Assembly (NCBI GenBank): GCA_021801795.1
Contig: JAJYXR010000030.1
Span: 62,001-126,000 of the forward strand
Direction: 5' to 3'
DNA: 64,000 nt
Source: Actinomycetes bacterium
Lineage (GTDB): Bacteria > Actinomycetota > Acidimicrobiia > Acidimicrobiales > JAJYXR01
Part shown: in pieces, positions 50,248-58,627 of the stretch
How the letters are laid out: each line of letters begins with the position of its first letter
Numbering within the stretch: the stretch's first letter is position 1
Position numbers and translations under genes: made by a program
Notes under the pieces: model-generated
The model's database searches: none
The model's input: only the letters and a program-made list of their open reading frames with translations
What the model was told of the DNA's origin: nothing

Positions 50248-51192
50248 TCAGCCTCCTGCCTGGATCCTGGCCTGCCGGTGCACGGCGAATCTCGCGGCCA
50301 GGCGCGCCAGGGCAGCTCGAGAGCGCGCAAGGCGGTGCAGAACCCGTGCCTCCGTGAACAGGTAGAAGACGAACACCAGGGTGACCACGAAGAAGCTCAC
50401 CGGCCACCCGTGACCCCTCGGCGGCCAGTAGAAGCTGTCGTAGGCGAGGACGATGCCCAGCCACACCGAGCCCACCCCGATCAGGGAGGCCAGGGCTAGA
50501 GCGGTGGCAGGGCGCCTGGATATCCTGAGCGCTGTAGCAGCCGGTCCGACGAGCAGGGCGGTGCTCAGGATCGCCCCTATCGTCACAGCGGACAGCGCAA
50601 CGGCTATCGCGAGGCCCAACAGGTAGAGAACCCCTACCAGCCGGACCGGGACGCCGGCAGCCCGTGCAATCTCCTGGTCCAGAGAGCTCAGCATCAGCGG
50701 CCGGTAGACCAGCGCGGTCACGCCCAGGGCTACTGCGGCGAGAACAGCTATGAGAGGAATCGTCGAGGAGCTGATGGCGAACATCGAGCCGAACAGGATG
50801 GTCATCGTCGCGCCAGTAGTGGCGCGCATGGTGGTGTCGAAGTAGAGGAAGAGAGCCGACAGGCCGAGGCCGGCCCCGAGCACGATCCCCGTCGCCACGT
50901 CGCGTCCCCGGGCGCGCTGGATCCCGACGAGGTCCATGGCTGCCGCGGCTGCGAGACCGAGCACCACGTAACCGGTGAGCGGGCTCACACCGAGCACGAA
51001 CGCTCCCGACCCGCCGGTGGTGGCTACGTCCGAGAGCGCGTGGCCGGCGAAAGACTGCCCCCTTATCACGGTGAACACGCCGACGCAGGCCGACACCACC
51101 GCGACTGCCCCACCCACGGCCACGGCCACACCTACTGCACCGGAGTGGAAGAAGCCAGGAGCGAAGACGAGCGTCGACATCTGGCCCATCAC
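50248..51192 (-). CDS. Metal ABC transporter permease (ZnuB/MntB-like), first copy
   Basis: 314 residues, eight to nine membrane helices. Seen: SACVGVFTVIRGQSFAGHAL, ATTGGSGAFVLGVSPLTGYV, LFGSMFAISSSTIPLIAVLA and TIGAILSTALLVGPAATALR. Start GTG overlaps the TGA of the ATPase gene (51189-51192), so it is translated by coupling. The C-terminus has a long basic tail (RVLHRLARSRAALARLAARF). Confidence 0.9.
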   Translation of the reverse strand: MMGQMSTLVFAPGFFHSGAVGVAVAVGGAVAVVSACVGVFTVIRGQSFAGHALSDVATTGGSGAFVLGVSPLTGYVVLGLAAAAAMDLVGIQRARGRDVATGIVLGAGLGLSALFLYFDTTMRATTGATMTILFGSMFAISSSTIPLIAVLAAVALGVTALVYRPLMLSSLDQEIARAAGVPVRLVGVLYLLGLAIAVALSAVTIGAILSTALLVGPAATALRISRRPATALALASLIGVGSVWLGIVLAYDSFYWPPRGHGWPVSFFVVTLVFVFYLFTEARVLHRLARSRAALARLAARFAVHRQARIQAGG

Positions 51193-52025
51193 GCTCCCGA
51201 CCGCGGTTCCCTGCCCGGGTCGGCACCGGCCACCACGACTATGCGGTCATGCACGTGCAGGACATCGACGTGCTGCCCGTAGAGGCTGCTCAACACCTCT
51301 GTGGTGACCACCTCTTCGGTGGTGCCGCTGGCGGCCCGCCCACCCGCGACGTAGACGATACGGTCCATCACCGGCAGGAGGGGATTCATCTCGTGGGCGG
51401 AGATCAGCACAGCTATCTTCTGGCGCTCGGCGATACGGGCTAGCAGGGATACCACCTCCTGCTCGCTCCTCAGGTCGAGGCTGGCCAGCGGCTCGTCCAG
51501 GAGGATGATGGAGGGCCTCGAGACGAGCGCGTGGGCTATCAGCACCCGCTGCTGCTCCCCACCCGACAGCCTCCCCACGCGTTGGTCTGCCAGATGAAGG
51601 GCGTCCACGGCCTCTAGCATCTCCTCGACGGCCTGCCTGCGCGACCTGCTCGGCAGGGGGATGCCGAAGCGATGGCCGTCGATGCCGAGAGCCACCAGGT
51701 CACGGGCCCGCATAGGCATGTCCGGGTCCAGCACCACCTTCTGGGGCACGTATCCTGCCGGCCGCCTGCCCGAGGAGTGGGGCCGGCCGGCCAGGGTCAC
51801 CCGCCCTGCCGTCGGCGCCTGGAGGCCCAGGATCACGCGCATCAACGTCGTCTTCCCGGCTCCGTTCGGCCCTATCAGCCCAGTGAGCTGGCCTGGGAGG
51901 AGATAGAAGCTCACCTCTCCCAGCACCTCCCGGCCACCGAGCGACACGCTTATCCCCTCCACCTCCAGGACGGGATCACGCGCTCCGGGGTCGGACTGGG
52001 CATCGCTCGCCCCGGGACCGGGCAC
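51189..52025 (-). CDS. Metal ABC transporter ATPase
   Basis: 278 residues from GTG 52025 (AGAGG ten bases upstream); an earlier start at 52079 would overlap the binding-protein gene. Walker A IGPNGAGKTTLM, Q-loop YVPQKVVLDPDMPMRARDL, ABC signature RLSGGEQQRVLIAHALV, Walker B IILLDEPLASLD and H-loop VLISAHEMNPLL all present, followed by about 55 residues. It powers the permease pair downstream. The last residues overlap the permease start. Confidence 0.92.
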   Translation of the reverse strand: MPGPGASDAQSDPGARDPVLEVEGISVSLGGREVLGEVSFYLLPGQLTGLIGPNGAGKTTLMRVILGLQAPTAGRVTLAGRPHSSGRRPAGYVPQKVVLDPDMPMRARDLVALGIDGHRFGIPLPSRSRRQAVEEMLEAVDALHLADQRVGRLSGGEQQRVLIAHALVSRPSIILLDEPLASLDLRSEQEVVSLLARIAERQKIAVLISAHEMNPLLPVMDRIVYVAGGRAASGTTEEVVTTEVLSSLYGQHVDVLHVHDRIVVVAGADPGREPRSGA

Positions 52026-52029
52026 TGGA

Positions 52030-53001
52030 TCAGAGCCTCTGGGTAGAGACGTGGTAGACGATCGCGTCCCTGAGGGCATGAACCTCGGCCATCATCCACG
52101 ACTGGTAGTCGTATCCCGGAGTAGGCATCGTCTCGTACACGCCTACCACCGGGATCCCGTCCTGCTTCGCCGTGGCCAGGAATGAGGCCGTCAGCGAGTC
52201 GGTGACCTGCTGGTTGTAGAGGAATACCTTCACCTGGTGGCGGCTGAAGAGCTGCTGCTCGGCAGTGACATCCTGGGGGGGTGGGTCCACCCCGTTCATT
52301 ATGTCCGCCTGGAGCACCCACGGGGTGCGGATGTCGGCACCGGCTGCGGCCAGCATGTAGTCGGCCACTGGTTCGGTGACCGCTACCGGCGTGCCGGGAA
52401 AGTCTGCCTTCAGTGCCGCTATCGCCTGGTCCCAGGGCACGAGCGACTGGTCGAAGCGCTCCAGCTCATCCATGAAGTAGCTCCGGTGTGCCGGATCGAG
52501 CGAGGAGAGGTCGGTGGCTATCGCCCTGGCGACGGCAGGCATGGTGGTCGGCTTGTACCACAGGTGCGGGTTCGGCGTGTCCGAGGGCAGGTGGAGGAGA
52601 TCTTGAACGTCTATTACCCTGCGAGCCGGATCAGGCGATGCAGCCTCGATCCGGTTCATGAACGTGTCGTAGCCCAGCCCGTTCTGCACCACCAGCTGCG
52701 CGGAGCTCACTACCTCGGCGACGCTGGGGCTCGACTCGAAGGTGTGAGGATCGGTGTTCGGGTTGCTCATGATGGACGTCACGCTCACGTAGGGACCGCC
52801 AATCTGGCTGATCACGTTCCCGTATTCGTTCTCGGCACCCACAGCCACGATCCTCGAGCCTGTGTCACCTGTCTTGGACGCGTCGCTGGTGGCGCAGGCG
52901 GCCGCGAGCAGCGCGACGGCGAGAAGGGCTGCGGCCATGCCGCGGGCTCGGCCGCCGACGCTCGTGGCTCCGGTTCGGGATCTTCTAGGCCACCTTGCCA
53001 T
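52030..53001 (-). CDS. Metal-binding lipoprotein of ABC importer (ZnuA/MntA-like)
   Basis: 323 residues from ATG 53001 with GGAG six bases upstream. Twin-Arg-like basic N-terminus, signal peptide and lipobox (LLAAACATS). Metal ligands by position: PNTDPHTFESSPSVAEVV (His), NPHLWYKPTTMPAVARA (His), and AVTEPVADYMLAAAGADI where Zn-binding proteins have His but the Mn-binding PsaA group has Glu. No histidine-rich loop exists. These features lean to manganese or iron rather than zinc, but the actinobacterial group is diverse. First gene of the operon, behind the promoter at 53043-53071. Confidence 0.9.
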   Translation of the reverse strand: MARWPRRSRTGATSVGGRARGMAAALLAVALLAAACATSDASKTGDTGSRIVAVGAENEYGNVISQIGGPYVSVTSIMSNPNTDPHTFESSPSVAEVVSSAQLVVQNGLGYDTFMNRIEAASPDPARRVIDVQDLLHLPSDTPNPHLWYKPTTMPAVARAIATDLSSLDPAHRSYFMDELERFDQSLVPWDQAIAALKADFPGTPVAVTEPVADYMLAAAGADIRTPWVLQADIMNGVDPPPQDVTAEQQLFSRHQVKVFLYNQQVTDSLTASFLATAKQDGIPVVGVYETMPTPGYDYQSWMMAEVHALRDAIVYHVSTQRL

Positions 53002-53028
53002 CACCAGCTCCTCTCCTCTGTATAGTAC

Positions 53029-53043
53029 TGAGACTGAGTCTCA
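53029..53043. promoter_or_regulatory. Fur/Zur-type operator
   Basis: TGAGACTGAGTCTCA is a perfect 7-1-7 palindrome that overlaps the expected transcription start (about 53036) of the metal importer operon and touches its -10 element. It resembles the 7-1-7 Zur boxes of actinobacteria (TGAnAATnATTnTCA), which differ in the middle. The operon's own Fur-family protein is the natural candidate to bind it. Confidence 0.75.
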
Positions 53044-53071
53044 TTATAGTAAGAGCAGGAGAGGCCGTCAA
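53043..53071 (-). promoter_or_regulatory. Near-consensus sigma-70 promoter of metal importer operon
   Basis: On the minus strand TTGACG (53066-53071), a 17-base spacer, and a perfect TATAAT (53043-53048). This is the best -35/-10 pair in the window. The start of the binding-protein gene is about 35 bases downstream of the predicted +1, leaving room for the ribosome site. A strong core promoter blocked by a palindromic operator fits a repressed-when-replete regime. Confidence 0.85.
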
Positions 53072-53117
53072 GACAGGACGGTAGAGCGTGCTGGGACCGG
53101 TCCCGGCGCGCCTGGGT

Positions 53118-54296
53118 TCAGGCGCCCCTGGGCGCGGGACCCGAGGTGACGACCACCAGGGTCCCGTAGTGGAGGATGTTCCAGGCGATCGCTGCCTCTG
53201 GAACCGGAAGCTCGACGCAGCCGACGCTCTGGGGAAAGCCGTAGCTAGCCCTCACGAATCCGTGGATGGCGTCCGAGCCATTGAAGTAGTTGATCCAGTG
53301 GACCGGATCGGCATAGGCGACGCCATCGGGGTTGTGCCCCCGCATGATCTGGAAGGTCCGCCTGAGGTACACGAAGAAGTTCCCATCCGGCGTCGGCGAC
53401 TGGGCTATCCCGGTGTTGGCCAGGCTGTGGAAGACGATCCGGCCGTCATGCCAGATGGTAAGGGTCTCCGGCTGGACCTTCGACGCTATGGCAGCGGTGT
53501 AGCCCTCCGGGTTCTTCGTGTCCACGTTCTCAGCTGCGATCAGCGCGGGCCAGAGCACAGGTCTGATGCTCGTATAGGCAGGAATCTCGTGGGTGCGCTC
53601 GAACGCGACTATCGCACCGCGGGTCATATGGCTCGCCACGCCTTCCTTCCAGGCAGATCTCACCGCAGAGGGGGTGTAGGAGTAGCGCCACGAGAAGGTG
53701 CCTGCGGGCGGCTGGTAGAGAGCCTCCAGGCGAGCCCCGGTCACATTCGGCAACGGGCTCGACGGTGTGAAGGTAAGCGGCAGGTAACCCCATTCGGCGA
53801 GCAGCTGCTGGATCCGCAGCACCGATCCGTTCTGGACGGTCCATGTCAGCGTCACCGACTTCGCGAGCATGGCACCAGTGTCGGATTCCACCTCACCTGC
53901 TCCCCCGCTGCCCCCCGGAACGGTCATCTGGAAGGTGCTGAGCGGCACCAGCGGGTAGTCGGGGGTAAAGCTGAGATCCTTCCCATGCCGGTGCCAGCTG
54001 CCCGGAACCGGGGGGTCGAGGGTCGGCATCGGCGAACCCTGGGCTAGTGGCTGGGAGAACCTGACCTCGAAGGGGCCCCGTGGTGGCGATGCCTCACGCG
54101 CCTGGGCGGTGGCCACCTGGCGTACCTCCAGAACCGAGGTGGCTGATCCCCCGGATGCCGACGGGCCGGCGGCAGACGCAGAGCTCTCCCCCGAGAGATT
54201 CCGGACTACCAGTACCACGACCAGCATGACCAGAACGGCGATGACTCCACGGAACACCCACCTCGTCCGATGGCGTGGAGCGTGCCGCGGCTGCAT
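53118..54296 (-). CDS. L,D-transpeptidase (YkuD domain), first paralog
   Basis: 392 residues from ATG 54296. One N-terminal anchor helix (VFRGVIAVLVMLVVVLVVRN), then an Ig-like region, a short peptidoglycan-binding repeat (VLRIQQLLAEWGYLPLTFTP) and the YkuD catalytic domain. The latter ends IHGFVRASYGFPQSVGCVEL, with the catalytic His-x(15)-Ser-x-Gly-Cys pattern (IHGF and SVGC). Such enzymes form 3-3 crosslinks in peptidoglycan. The domain is unlike the mycobacterial LdtMt2 set in having FPQSVGCVELP. Paralog of the next gene upstream. Confidence 0.85.
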   Translation of the reverse strand: MQPRHAPRHRTRWVFRGVIAVLVMLVVVLVVRNLSGESSASAAGPSASGGSATSVLEVRQVATAQAREASPPRGPFEVRFSQPLAQGSPMPTLDPPVPGSWHRHGKDLSFTPDYPLVPLSTFQMTVPGGSGGAGEVESDTGAMLAKSVTLTWTVQNGSVLRIQQLLAEWGYLPLTFTPSSPLPNVTGARLEALYQPPAGTFSWRYSYTPSAVRSAWKEGVASHMTRGAIVAFERTHEIPAYTSIRPVLWPALIAAENVDTKNPEGYTAAIASKVQPETLTIWHDGRIVFHSLANTGIAQSPTPDGNFFVYLRRTFQIMRGHNPDGVAYADPVHWINYFNGSDAIHGFVRASYGFPQSVGCVELPVPEAAIAWNILHYGTLVVVTSGPAPRGA

Positions 54297-54403
54297 CGAG
54301 TCCAATGCTAGAACCCCCCTCCACGCGAGTGGCGTCACCGAGAGGCAGCTCAGTAGACCGGCGCTGTCGCCATGCCCGCCTCGGGATCGGTCCCAGGGCG
54401 CCC

Positions 54404-56101
54404 TCAGGGCAGGACGGTCACCAGCGTGCCGATGTGGACCATGGGCCAGAGCTGGGCCGCTACCGGCACGGGCAGCTCCACACAGCCGACGCTCTGGGGA
54501 AAGCCGTAGCTCGCCCTCACGAATCCATGGACCGCGTCGGAGCCGTTGAAGTAGTTGATCCAGTGGACCGGATCGGCATATGCGCTGCCGTCCGGATTAT
54601 GGCCGCGCATGATCTGGAAGGCGAGCCTCAGGTACACCGGGTAGGTGCCCGCGGCAGTAGGTGCCTGTGCTATCCCGGTGTTCGCAAGGCTTCTGAGTGC
54701 CACCGCGCCATTCCGGTAGAAGGTAAGGGTCTCGGGAAGGTTCTTCGAGACCTCTATCCAGGTGTACTCATGGGGATCGGTCCTATGGGCGAGGTACGCA
54801 TCGATGAGGGTAGGCCACAGCAGCGGGTTCGAGATGCCCACGGTGTTCAGGTGTGAGACCTGCTCGAAGGTCATGATGGCGCCGTCGGTGATCACGTTGT
54901 CGACCCCGGGCTGCCACAGGGAGGTGAGCGGGGAAGGTAGGTTCCAGCGCCATGCGAAGCTCCCGGGAGGTGATGTGGTCATGAGAGCTGCCTGGGCAGC
55001 CTCGGTGTCCGAAGCCGCAGATGCGGCCAGAGACCCAGGTGCAGCAGACCAGTCGAGCGGCAGGTAGCCCAGTCCGGCGAGGAGCTGCTGGAGCCTCAGC
55101 ACCGATCCGCCGACCCCCGAGAAGGGGATGCTGGTGGTCGGATCCGCGGGCGCAGAGGAAGCCCCAGACGGCGTGGTGCTCACAGGGGCCACCGGGTCGG
55201 GGAGGTCGAGGGTGAGAGACTCGCCGGGCCAGAAGGAGGGACCGTCGGGGACGAACTCCAGCGAGTAGGGAGTGGGCTCGCTCCAGTGTCCAGCCGGCGT
55301 CGGGGCACCCTTCAGCACCGGGGTGATGGTCGGCATGCGGTTGTCGAACACGGACGCGACCGGCTGCGAGAAGGAGAGGCTGATGGAGCTGGACACCGGA
55401 ACTGCCCCCTCGGCCAGGGGCGGCTGCGCGAGCATCATGGGCACCGACGAACCAGCGGATCCGAAGTAGCTGAGCGCTACAGGTGGACGCAATGACTCCC
55501 AGGTATCGGGTGCGGCGGACACCTCCAGGTCACCCACCTGGCCGGCCTGGACGCTCCGCACCAGGTCGACCTTCGCGGATGGCCGCTTCAGCGTCTCCAC
55601 CGGATCGGCGGTCCCGCTGATCACCTCGATCTTGCGCACCGGCCGGCTGAAGCGAGCGGCGACAGGCTGGCCTGGAGCCGCCACCACCACGGGATCCACC
55701 AACGACGCCTGGGGGGTTATGACGGTGGCGGTGACCACCCGGTTGGCTCCCGTAGCCCAGGACATCCACCAGGGCTCCCTGATGTCCACGACCAGCCTCA
55801 GCTTCGTGCCCTGAGGCAAGGCGGCCACCGGGGTGATGGAGCCACCCCGGTCGACCAGGGACACGGTCTTCGAGCCGAAGCTGGCCTGCGCGGAAACCAC
55901 ATGGCCGGCCTCGAAGGATCCGATCTGCGCCAGAGCCCCGCTACCCGGATGGAGCGACATCCTCGGCCAGGCCAGCCATACCACGGCGGCCGCGCCACCC
56001 ACGACGACGACCGCCAGCGTTCCCACGCTGGCGCGCAGCACCCATTTCCGGCGTGCCGACGACTGCTCCTTCCTGGACTGCGAGGTCCAGAACCGTCTCA
56101 C
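54404..56101 (-). CDS. L,D-transpeptidase (YkuD domain), second paralog
   Basis: 565 residues with one membrane anchor (VLRASVGTLAVVVVGGAAAV), two extra Ig-like/beta domains compared with its neighbour, a peptidoglycan-binding repeat (VLRLQQLLAGLGYLPLDW) and the YkuD domain. The catalytic segment VHGFVRASYGFPQSVGCVEL is almost identical to that of the first paralog, as are SLANTGIAQAPT and FQIMRGHNPDGSAYADPVHW, so the genes arose by tandem duplication with loss or gain of N-terminal domains. Outer location and 3-3 crosslinking are expected. Confidence 0.87.
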   Translation of the reverse strand: MRRFWTSQSRKEQSSARRKWVLRASVGTLAVVVVGGAAAVVWLAWPRMSLHPGSGALAQIGSFEAGHVVSAQASFGSKTVSLVDRGGSITPVAALPQGTKLRLVVDIREPWWMSWATGANRVVTATVITPQASLVDPVVVAAPGQPVAARFSRPVRKIEVISGTADPVETLKRPSAKVDLVRSVQAGQVGDLEVSAAPDTWESLRPPVALSYFGSAGSSVPMMLAQPPLAEGAVPVSSSISLSFSQPVASVFDNRMPTITPVLKGAPTPAGHWSEPTPYSLEFVPDGPSFWPGESLTLDLPDPVAPVSTTPSGASSAPADPTTSIPFSGVGGSVLRLQQLLAGLGYLPLDWSAAPGSLAASAASDTEAAQAALMTTSPPGSFAWRWNLPSPLTSLWQPGVDNVITDGAIMTFEQVSHLNTVGISNPLLWPTLIDAYLAHRTDPHEYTWIEVSKNLPETLTFYRNGAVALRSLANTGIAQAPTAAGTYPVYLRLAFQIMRGHNPDGSAYADPVHWINYFNGSDAVHGFVRASYGFPQSVGCVELPVPVAAQLWPMVHIGTLVTVLP

Positions 56102-56148
56102 TGCTTCCTCCTGCCCACTGCGTTCTCGTCAGCTACCGGCCGCCGATA

Positions 56149-56217
56149 CCGGGCTATGCCCCGGCAGCTCCATGCACGTCCAAGGGCTGCCCGAGCTGGA
56201 CAGCTCGCATAGCCCGG
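56149..56217. terminator. Nested inverted repeats between SGNH gene and transpeptidase
   Basis: CCGGGCTATGC (56149-56159) pairs with GCATAGCCCGG (56207-56217) over 11 bp. Inside is a second, perfect hairpin CGAGCTG-GA-CAGCTCG (56192-56207). Its position, in the 248-base gap after the SGNH gene (minus strand) and before the transpeptidase, suits a terminator or a structured leader. The outer right arm and the inner right arm share one base, so the two stems may be alternatives, as in attenuators. The rest of the gap (56218-56349) shows nothing recognisable. Confidence 0.5.
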
Positions 56218-56349
56218 GCCCGCGGCAGATCGATCCTCCACCACATGGGCTCAGCAGGGATTATAGTCCCCGATGGAGACAATCTGTATGGCGGCATCCA
56301 CATATCGGTCGACCGGGACGCCGCGCTCGGCTCTGGGCAACTGGTCGAG

Positions 56350-57342
56350 TCAGTTCCCCAGGGGCGGGTGGTCGTCGGGACACGATCCAGGTGGGTCCCG
56401 GTAGCGGTAGTCAGATGTCCATGCCCCAGTGGGCCAGCCGGGCTTCGCCGGCGGCAGGTGGTAGAGCTCGGTGAGATCCGCCAGCAGCGCGTCCGCGTAG
56501 CGCACTGCACCTGGAGGGCAGAGGTGGACGTTGTCTACCATGCGAACCCGCACCCAGTCCCGAGGTGGTGCCGAGGGATCACCCAGTGGCGGCAACCAGG
56601 GGGTGAACTTCCCGTCGAGCTCCACGGCTCTGGCGATCGGCAGGTACATCACGCGCCCGGGATAGACGCTGGTCATGGAGTCCGCTATGGCGCTCCAGGC
56701 AGCCTCCCCCGCATCCCTCCGTGCCTCGTCGGCCTTGGCGTCCTTCATGTATGCGGGCAGGGGGCCAAGGGGCGGGAACTGCATGAACATGATCCCGTCC
56801 ACGCCGTTACCTGGAGCGAGCATGAGATCGATCGCCTCTTCGAGCATGCGGCGGTAGGTGCTCGGATGATCCAGGGCCTCGTTGTCGTCCCAGCTCCACA
56901 TCCCTATGACCAGCTCGGGATGGAGCTCGGAGACGAGGAGGGGAAGCTCCGTCCTCCAGTTCCCTGCCGTGGTGAGGCCCCAGCCAGGCAGGGCTCTAGG
57001 GAAGACGCGGGCAGCCCCGGTGGAGTCGAAGGCTGCTTCTATGGCCGGAGCCGCGACGTACATGACCGAGTCGCCGATCAGCATGATCCTCAGCGGGTTC
57101 GAGACAGTTCCCGGCGGCGGCGACCCCGGCGAATGCCGGAGCGCTATGGGCACCTGATGGCTGAACCCGCCTGAACCAGGCACCTTCGCGCCCTTCTCCG
57201 GTGCTCCTGCGGGGACGGGCGCCGGTGCGGTCCTGGACACGGGCGTCGAGCATGCGGCCAGGGCCAGCGCGCAGATGAAGATGCTCAGGAGCAGCCTCCA
57301 GGGGCGCGATGAGCACAGGGACGCACTAACCAGGCGCACCAT
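56350..57342 (-). CDS. SGNH/GDSL-type lipoprotein hydrolase
   Basis: 330 residues from ATG 57342, 17 bases inside the end of the upstream gene. Signal peptide with lipobox (ALALAACSTP). Block I IMLIGDSVMYVAAPAIEAAF (Ser nucleophile), WSWDDNEALDH, and the late VDNVHLCPPGAVRYADALL with the Asp-x-x-His pair. Family members deacylate or esterify cell-wall sugars or lipids. Coupled to the TIM-barrel lipoprotein upstream, and thereby to the FurA-type regulator. Confidence 0.82.
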   Translation of the reverse strand: MVRLVSASLCSSRPWRLLLSIFICALALAACSTPVSRTAPAPVPAGAPEKGAKVPGSGGFSHQVPIALRHSPGSPPPGTVSNPLRIMLIGDSVMYVAAPAIEAAFDSTGAARVFPRALPGWGLTTAGNWRTELPLLVSELHPELVIGMWSWDDNEALDHPSTYRRMLEEAIDLMLAPGNGVDGIMFMQFPPLGPLPAYMKDAKADEARRDAGEAAWSAIADSMTSVYPGRVMYLPIARAVELDGKFTPWLPPLGDPSAPPRDWVRVRMVDNVHLCPPGAVRYADALLADLTELYHLPPAKPGWPTGAWTSDYRYRDPPGSCPDDHPPLGN

Positions 57343-58627
57343 GGAACTGCTGACGGTTCGCGGCCACCAGGGAGGTGAACTCACCGAAGACCGGGGTACG
57401 ACCTTCGAAGTAGCGGAGCATCCCTGACGCACTGGGGGGAGGGGATCCATAGGAGGCGAGTTGGTTCGTATAGAAGGGGCTGACACCCTCGGCGTGGATG
57501 TAGAGGGCGTACTGGTAGAGGAACCTAATCCACGCCACGTCGAGCGAGGCGCGCGAGGGCTCGCTGGCAATAGTGGGACTGGTGGTGCTCCAGGCCTCGT
57601 TTATCCACACCGGCGTGCTGCCTGCGCCACCTGCCTGGAGGAAACGGAGAGTGTCGGTGAACGCGTAGGTGTCGTAGATGTCGAATCCCAGGAAGGCCAC
57701 ACCGGGCATGCGGGCTGCCTGCTCCATGAACTGCACGTAGAAGGGACCCTGCCTCGAGTGGTAGAGGGAGTCGCCCGGGATGCTCACCCCCACCTTCGTA
57801 CCAGGAGAGACCTGGTGGACGGCGGCTACCAGCTTCGCGAGGAGGCTGGTCCAGGTGGATACGCTCTCGATCTGCCGGTCGGCGGGGCTCGAGGGGTTCC
57901 TGCTTATCCCCGCGATCATCGGCAGGTACCAACCGGGCTCCTTTATGACGGTGTAGTAGGCAGGCCGGTACAGGGCAGCCAGCGTCCGCACCCTCTGGAC
58001 CCATGCTGCCTCGAAGCGCGCCCAGGGGAGCGGGTAGCTGCGGTAGCGCTCCGCGGAGGCGTCCTTCAGGACCACCAGGCGGCCACTGGCGCGTATCTCG
58101 TCGATGAACCTGGTGTCCTCCGCCATGACGCTCTGCTGGCCAGCGAGCCAGGGATCGTATCCAAGGTCGATCGTGATGCCCTCGGCGCCGGTGGACTCGA
58201 GCATCGACAGCTCCTCCTGGAGCACCGCGGGCGAGTAGCGCGGCTCGTCGAGGTTGTCGTAGCTCATCCCTACGAACATCGGCGAGAAGAGGATCGGGCG
58301 GGGCCTCACGGGCTCCAGCTGAGTCGACATCTGGTCGATCCAGGAGGTGGTGATAGTGGGGCTAGCCGGTGTGGCCACCCCGCCGTTTCGGATCGCGGTG
58401 GCCGAAGTAGACGTGCTCGGTAGGCTCTGAGGCGACGGGCCGCTCCCGGTGCCACAGGCGCTCAGAATCGCACCGATGACGAGCAGGGCGAGCGGCAGGG
58501 CACGCCTCCTCGGATCAACAGCTGCTGGGGGAACCTCGCTGGTGGCCATCCCGGGTCGGCGGACGCCGCGCACCGGCGCCGCCCCGAGGTCTCGGCAGAT
58601 GGCATCCGATCCCGAGATCTGTTCCAT
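57326..58627 (-). CDS. Secreted TIM-barrel lipoprotein, glycosidase-like
   Basis: 433 residues; ATG 58627 overlaps the stop of the regulator gene by one base (TGATG). Signal and lipobox LSACGTG. A TIM-barrel pattern is visible: GITIDLGYDPWLAG, YTVIKEPGWYLPMIAG (possible acid/base Glu), VGVSIPGDSLYHSRQ, FLGFDIYDTYAF and PVWINEAWST (possible nucleophile Glu). It resembles clan GH-A enzymes but I cannot assign a family. Its coupling to a Fur-family gene is unusual for a glycosidase. Confidence 0.65.
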   Translation of the reverse strand: MEQISGSDAICRDLGAAPVRGVRRPGMATSEVPPAAVDPRRRALPLALLVIGAILSACGTGSGPSPQSLPSTSTSATAIRNGGVATPASPTITTSWIDQMSTQLEPVRPRPILFSPMFVGMSYDNLDEPRYSPAVLQEELSMLESTGAEGITIDLGYDPWLAGQQSVMAEDTRFIDEIRASGRLVVLKDASAERYRSYPLPWARFEAAWVQRVRTLAALYRPAYYTVIKEPGWYLPMIAGISRNPSSPADRQIESVSTWTSLLAKLVAAVHQVSPGTKVGVSIPGDSLYHSRQGPFYVQFMEQAARMPGVAFLGFDIYDTYAFTDTLRFLQAGGAGSTPVWINEAWSTTSPTIASEPSRASLDVAWIRFLYQYALYIHAEGVSPFYTNQLASYGSPPPSASGMLRYFEGRTPVFGEFTSLVAANRQQFHGAPG

